Source: Kapaibacterium sp044224925 | Lineage (GTDB): Bacteria > Bacteroidota > Ignavibacteria > Kapaibacteriales > Kapaibacteriaceae | Direction of reading: 5' to 3' | DNA length: 64,000 nt | Assembly: GCA_044224925.1 (NCBI GenBank) | Contig: JBGAJM010000002.1 | Span: 124,001-188,000 of the forward strand | In this document: one piece after another, positions 60,104 to 64,000 of the stretch | Position numbering within the stretch: the stretch's first letter is position 1 | Layout of the letters: every line of letters starts with the position of its first letter | Notes under the pieces: generated by a model | Database searches by the model: none | What the model was told of the DNA's origin: nothing | What the model saw: only the letters and a program-made list of their open reading frames with translations | Made by a program: the position numbers and the translations under genes

Positions 60104-61891
60104 AGCGTTCCATTCGATGGACATGCGGAACCAGCGAGGCGGCATGGGCACCCATCCTGTTTCGATGTAGGATGTGTTCCAGAGATTCGTGGCCTCGGCC
60201 ATGATCCTGAAGTCACCGAAGACGCGCACCAATCGAATGTCGCCAATGCCATTGAGCGTTGCAGAGTTGTAGCGTTGCAGAGCGCGGATGATGAACGATC
60301 CGCGGATCTCGAGTGGGAGGTCGATGGTATAGTCTGCGATCCCTTGCCATTTCAACTGGTCCATCACATAGCGTGTGTTCACGGTCTCAGTAAGCGTGAT
60401 GTCGTTGTACACCGCCGAGAGGCGCAGCCCATTGAACGTTGCACCGACCTCGATACCATTGACGGTCACGTTCGTGATGTTCTCGGCCTTGTAGGGCACG
60501 CCTTCACCTTGATACGCATAGTCGATCATGTTCTGTCCGGCACGATGATACAGTGCGCCACGCAACAGCACATCACCCACCTGCCACTCCGAACCGATCT
60601 CACCGGTGATGGCGGTTTCGGGTAGAAGTGTTGGACTCCCCACATAGGTGGGTCCGGGATAATACAGCTCGGTGTACGTTGGCACACGATAACTTCGGTT
60701 CACCGTGACGAAGACTCTGCCATCCGTGGACGGTCGATAGGAGACGTCGGCACCCCAACCGATGCCAGGCGCTCGATCGGAATACATCATGTTGCTCACA
60801 CCGGCGGCAAAGAGCCATGTGTTGTCAATGGCATAGGAATGCTCGAGGCTCAGGCCTCCACGGAGACGGTCGTGAATTCCCAACGCTGTACTCAGAATGT
60901 CGTCGTGACCACCTTCGGCACCGACCGTTGTTGTTCCAATGTTCCATGTATGGGAGAGCAGTGCAAGCCCGGTGAGCGTATGCGTTGTATGTATGTTCTG
61001 ATAGAACGTTGGTGTATCCTTCTTCAATCGAAAATCATCGGTGTTCACACGATAGAGTCCACGTACGGTGAGCGTGGTCGATGAATCCAACAGCGTGGTC
61101 GTCGATGCCGACGCATGCCACGTCGTGGTGTGCTCCCATTGTTGCGGATAGAAGGGCGTTGGGACGTAGTACCCATAGGCATCAAAGGCGCGATCGGAAT
61201 ATCCCACTTGCCATTGCGCCGTGGTCGCATCCACATCCACGTTCCCCGAATACATGGCACTCATGAGCGTGGCAGCCGTGCCCGTTTGATATCCGGGTGT
61301 GGTCATGTACTGCACGCCGGTACGATGATGCACATCGCCCGTCGTGGAGGTCGCATACAGTCTGCCGTCCAAGAATCCGAAATCACCGCCGGTGAACTGC
61401 ACTTTGAGTTGCGGATCGCCACCACGTCGTGTGATGATGTTGATGGCGCCGTCGAGGGCACCGGGACCGTACAACCGCGTGGTCCCGCCCTTCACGACCT
61501 CGATCCGTTCCACCTCTTCGGGCATGATGGGAAGATTCAACGAGTGATGTCCGGTCTGTACATCGTTCATCCGCATCCCATCCACCAGGATGGCCGTTTG
61601 TTCGAACGAACCGCCACGCATGGACACGTCGGCTTGAATACCATATGGTCCACGTTGCCGAAGGTCGACGCCGGGCACGTACATCAACGCATCGCTCATG
61701 CTGCGAATGGGCATGAGCGAGAGCTTTTTCTGTGTGATCACGTCGACGGTGCGCGGGATCTGTGCCAGCGGGATGGAGACGCGTGCTGCGCTGATCACAA
61801 CGGTCTTCGCCTTGACGGTGTCGGTTTCGCCCGCACGGACATAGCTCGACAAGGCCAGTATGCACAGGCCGAGAACTAACGTGTGTTTCAT
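60092..61891 (-). CDS. TonB-dependent receptor, BtuB-like
   Basis: A protein of 599 residues with a signal peptide (LVLGLCILALSSYVRAGE). The plug domain covers about residues 28-150: KTVVISAARVSIPLAQIPRT, ALMYVPGVDLRQRGPYG, VSMRGGSFEQTAILVDGMRM and EVVKGGTTRLYGPGALDGAINI. The barrel ends SYIETGWVPMPPRWFRMSIEWNALLH. The short length is close to BtuB and other small-molecule receptors. The ligand is unknown; a vitamin or metal complex is possible. It starts four bases after the stop of the deoxyhypusine-synthase-like gene, so both are co-transcribed. Confidence 0.93.
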   Translation of the reverse strand: MKHTLVLGLCILALSSYVRAGETDTVKAKTVVISAARVSIPLAQIPRTVDVITQKKLSLMPIRSMSDALMYVPGVDLRQRGPYGIQADVSMRGGSFEQTAILVDGMRMNDVQTGHHSLNLPIMPEEVERIEVVKGGTTRLYGPGALDGAINIITRRGGDPQLKVQFTGGDFGFLDGRLYATSTTGDVHHRTGVQYMTTPGYQTGTAATLMSAMYSGNVDVDATTAQWQVGYSDRAFDAYGYYVPTPFYPQQWEHTTTWHASASTTTLLDSSTTLTVRGLYRVNTDDFRLKKDTPTFYQNIHTTHTLTGLALLSHTWNIGTTTVGAEGGHDDILSTALGIHDRLRGGLSLEHSYAIDNTWLFAAGVSNMMYSDRAPGIGWGADVSYRPSTDGRVFVTVNRSYRVPTYTELYYPGPTYVGSPTLLPETAITGEIGSEWQVGDVLLRGALYHRAGQNMIDYAYQGEGVPYKAENITNVTVNGIEVGATFNGLRLSAVYNDITLTETVNTRYVMDQLKWQGIADYTIDLPLEIRGSFIIRALQRYNSATLNGIGDIRLVRVFGDFRIMAEATNLWNTSYIETGWVPMPPRWFRMSIEWNALLH

Positions 61892-61895
61892 AGGA

Positions 61896-62870
61896 TCAGT
61901 ATCTCAAGATCCATGCAAAGATCAACGGGGCCACGATCGTTGCATCAGATTCAACAATGAACTTCGGTGTATTGATGTCGAGCTTACCCCACGTGATCTT
62001 CTCGTTCGGAACTGCTCCCGAATACGAGCCATACGAGGTCGTGCTGTCGGAGATCTGACAGAAGTACGACCAGAACGGAACGTCGTGCATTTCCATATCC
62101 TGATACAACATCGGCACCACACAGATCGGGAAATCACCGGCGATCCCGCCACCGATCTGGAAGAATCCGACTCCCTTGCCGGCGGAATTCTTCGTGTACC
62201 AATCGGCCAGCCACGTCATGTATTCGATGCCGCTCTTCATCACGCTTGGCTGAAGCTCGCCCTTGATGCAGTAGGAGGCAAAGATGTTGCCCATCGTGGA
62301 ATCTTCCCAGCCTGGAACGATGATCGGCAAGTTCCGCTCGGCTGCGGCCAGCATCCAGGAATTCTTGGGGTCGATCTCGTAGTACTGCTCAAGGTCGCCG
62401 CTGAGCAGCATCTGATACATGTACTCATGCGGAAGGAAACGCTTTCCTTCGTCCTGGGCATTCTTCCAGCGTTTGAAGATGTGCTTCTGGAGACGTCGGA
62501 AGGCCTCTTCTTCAGGAATACAGGTATCGGTCACTCGATTGAAGCCATGCTCAAGGAGGTCCCATTCGTCTTGCGGACTCAGATCGCGGTAATGCGGCAC
62601 GCGCTTGTAGTGCGAGTGGGCGACCAGATTCATGATGTCCTCTTCAAGGTTCGCACCCGTGCACGAAATGATGTCGATCTTTCCTTGACGGATCATTTCG
62701 GCAAGCGTCTTGCCCAGCTCGGCCGTGCTCATGGCACCGGCCAGAGTGACCATCATCTTCCCGCCCTCGGCAAGATGTTGTTCGTAGCCTTTGGCAGCAT
62801 CGATGAGCGATGCAGCGTTGAAATGCAGGAAGTTGGATTCGATGAAATTTGAGATCGGGCCGCGGTCCAT
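61896..62870 (-). CDS. Deoxyhypusine synthase family protein
   Basis: A protein of 324 residues. Family blocks include MMVTLAGAMSTAELGKTLAE, IDIISCTGANLEEDI, LPIIVPGWEDSTMGNIFASY, and SGAVPNEKITWGKLDI, whose Lys (WGK) matches the catalytic Lys of eukaryotic deoxyhypusine synthase. The region QIGGGIAGDFPICVVP lacks the HH pair seen at that place in eukaryotic enzymes (from memory). Bacteria have no eIF5A, so this branch probably moves the aminobutyl group of spermidine to another acceptor, for example making homospermidine. It shares a transcript with the TonB receptor and is divergent from the AI-2E gene. Confidence 0.88.
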   Translation of the reverse strand: MDRGPISNFIESNFLHFNAASLIDAAKGYEQHLAEGGKMMVTLAGAMSTAELGKTLAEMIRQGKIDIISCTGANLEEDIMNLVAHSHYKRVPHYRDLSPQDEWDLLEHGFNRVTDTCIPEEEAFRRLQKHIFKRWKNAQDEGKRFLPHEYMYQMLLSGDLEQYYEIDPKNSWMLAAAERNLPIIVPGWEDSTMGNIFASYCIKGELQPSVMKSGIEYMTWLADWYTKNSAGKGVGFFQIGGGIAGDFPICVVPMLYQDMEMHDVPFWSYFCQISDSTTSYGSYSGAVPNEKITWGKLDINTPKFIVESDATIVAPLIFAWILRY

Positions 62871-62917
62871 ATTGTCTCCAGTAATTGAGTGCGCGAAATT
62901 ACGCTCTATCTTCGCAT

Positions 62918-63967
62918 ATGCAGCAGAACAAACCGCTTACCATGAGCATGATGATCTTAACGGCAATTGTCGTTGTGGTCGTCATGTACATCCTCAGTGG
63001 CATCCTGATCCCCTTCGTGGTGGCCGGGTTGCTATCCATTCTTTACAAGCCGGTGATCTCGCAACTTCGAAAGTGGCACATCCCGCTGGCCATTTGTTTG
63101 CTGATCGTGCTGGTGATCACGGCGGGTGCCCTGTGGGGCATGTATCTGGTGGCATCGCTTGGAGTGAACAGTGCCATCGAGAAAGCGCCCCTTTACTCTG
63201 AACGGTTCTCGACGTTGATGCAACAGTTCAACGATCTCATGCGACGCACCTCGATGCAGTTCTACGGTCGCTCCGGCGCCATCAAGCTCGATTCGTTGTT
63301 CAGTTCCGCATCCATTATCTCCGTGACAACACAGTTCTTCGGCAGCGCCGTGACGTTCGTTGGTGATAGCGTGCTGGTACTGCTCTTCCTCGTCTTCATG
63401 ATCCTCGGTGGCAATACGTTCGCCGAAAAGCTCCTGGCCGTCTTCAAGAACTCGGAGAATTTTGCGGTGGCCGACGTGATCGAGAACGTCAACGTTCGCG
63501 TACGGCGGTATCTGGGCGTGAAGACGCTCCTGAATGCTTGTGTTGGTGTGATCACATGGGTGACGCTCACACTGTTCGGTGTGGACTTCGCGGAGGTCTT
63601 TGGACTGATGGCCTTCCTGCTCTTGTACATTCCCAACGTCGGCTCCTTCTTTGCAACGGTCCTCCCGGCCTTGGTCACACTTGTGCAGTTCGGCTCCGTT
63701 TCGTTCGCCGCCATTGTCACCCTGACGTTGATCGTGGAGTTCAATATCATCGGAAATCTCATCGAGCCCAAGATCCTGGGTCAGAGCCTCGATCTGAGTC
63801 CGGTGCTCGTTCTCTTCTCGTTGCTGTTCTGGGGCTTCTTGTGGGGACCGGTGGGAATGATCCTCTCCGTACCGATGATGGCCATCCTGAAAACGATCTT
63901 CGAGGCCATCCCTGCTACCCGTCCGCTTGCCATTCTCATGAGCAACAAGGCTCCTGCCACCACGTGA
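62918..63967 (+). CDS. AI-2E family permease
   Basis: A protein of 349 residues from the ATG at 62918 (a second ATG at 62942 also fits). Hydrophobic segments in the family order: MILTAIVVVVVMYILSGILI, FVVAGLLSILYKPVI, LAICLLIVLVITAGALWGMY, then a long amphipathic part, and the conserved C-terminal half with FGVDFAEVFGLMAFLLLYIPN, VGSFFATVLPAL and EPKILGQSLDLSPVLVL. Family members export autoinducer-2 or act as Na+/H+ antiporters; the substrate here is unknown. No neighbouring signalling gene supports an AI-2 role. Confidence 0.9.
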   Translation: MQQNKPLTMSMMILTAIVVVVVMYILSGILIPFVVAGLLSILYKPVISQLRKWHIPLAICLLIVLVITAGALWGMYLVASLGVNSAIEKAPLYSERFSTLMQQFNDLMRRTSMQFYGRSGAIKLDSLFSSASIISVTTQFFGSAVTFVGDSVLVLLFLVFMILGGNTFAEKLLAVFKNSENFAVADVIENVNVRVRRYLGVKTLLNACVGVITWVTLTLFGVDFAEVFGLMAFLLLYIPNVGSFFATVLPALVTLVQFGSVSFAAIVTLTLIVEFNIIGNLIEPKILGQSLDLSPVLVLFSLLFWGFLWGPVGMILSVPMMAILKTIFEAIPATRPLAILMSNKAPATT

Positions 63968-63980
63968 CGTATTTTGCCGC

Positions 63981-64000
63981 ATGACCTTCGAACTACGATC
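63981..64000 (+). CDS. Possible start of a further plus-strand gene (partial)
   Basis: An ATG 13 bases after the AI-2E stop opens a frame (MTFELR...) that runs off the right edge. Only six codons are visible, so this is a guess from spacing and strand. No ribosome binding site is clear. Confidence 0.25.

Overview
The window reads as chromosomal DNA of a Gram-negative bacterium of the FCB group (Bacteroidota/Chlorobiota side, most like the Ignavibacteria/Kapabacteria branch). The basis is a set of secreted proteins ending in short beta-rich tails typical of type IX secretion (T9SS) sorting domains, outer-membrane barrels, OmpA-like proteins and a TonB receptor, an LPS-heptose epimerase, an F-ATPase operon without beta and epsilon genes, and moderately high GC with dense, mostly collinear genes. 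The placement is inferred from gene content only; no rRNA or tRNA gene was seen.

Layout. 1-10893 (minus): the 5' part (3,631 codons, running off the left edge) of a giant exported repeat protein with a signal peptide, a unique N-terminal domain, about 30 PKD-like domains and then Ig-like domains of another type. 10894-11403: a roughly 0.5 kb gap with inverted repeats and a possible promoter. 11404-16145 (minus): obgE, an unknown gene, a membrane anti-sigma-like protein, an ECF sigma factor and radA. 16192-17115 (plus): a phytoene/squalene synthase. 17140-26438 (minus): the ATP synthase operon atpZ-atpI-atpB-atpE-atpF-atpH-atpA-hldD-atpG followed by three envelope genes; hldD sits between atpA and atpG. 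26527-31473 (minus): a secreted protein, a PfkB kinase, an outer-membrane protein, ddl and a family-4 uracil-DNA glycosylase. 31540-41364 (minus): clpC, an OmpA-like protein, an enoyl-CoA hydratase and two subtilases coupled by a 4-base overlap. 41406-45995 (plus): dnaX, a heptamer repeat, a thiol peroxidase, an in-frame TatD/outer-membrane-barrel fusion, upp and a small protein. 45973-55414 (minus): a PLP enzyme, an OmpA-like protein with 28 consecutive prolines, a large T9SS-type cargo protein, and two ABC ATPase genes. 55461-63967: genes on both strands, including a VWA surface protein, a MOP-type flippase, a secreted EEP-fold enzyme, a TonB receptor, a deoxyhypusine-synthase-like gene and an AI-2E family permease.

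How the parts fit. Housekeeping genes (energy, DNA metabolism, proteolysis, cell wall) alternate with envelope and secretion cargo. At least five, and probably six, proteins look like T9SS cargo or surface proteins (two subtilases, the 1,217-residue propeller protein, the VWA protein, the EEP enzyme and the giant repeat protein), but no T9SS machinery gene is in the window. The most unusual points are the TatD-barrel fusion, hldD inside the ATP synthase operon, the architecture of the giant repeat gene, the heptamer repeat before the peroxidase, two 9-base homopolymers in atpI, and the polyproline linker.
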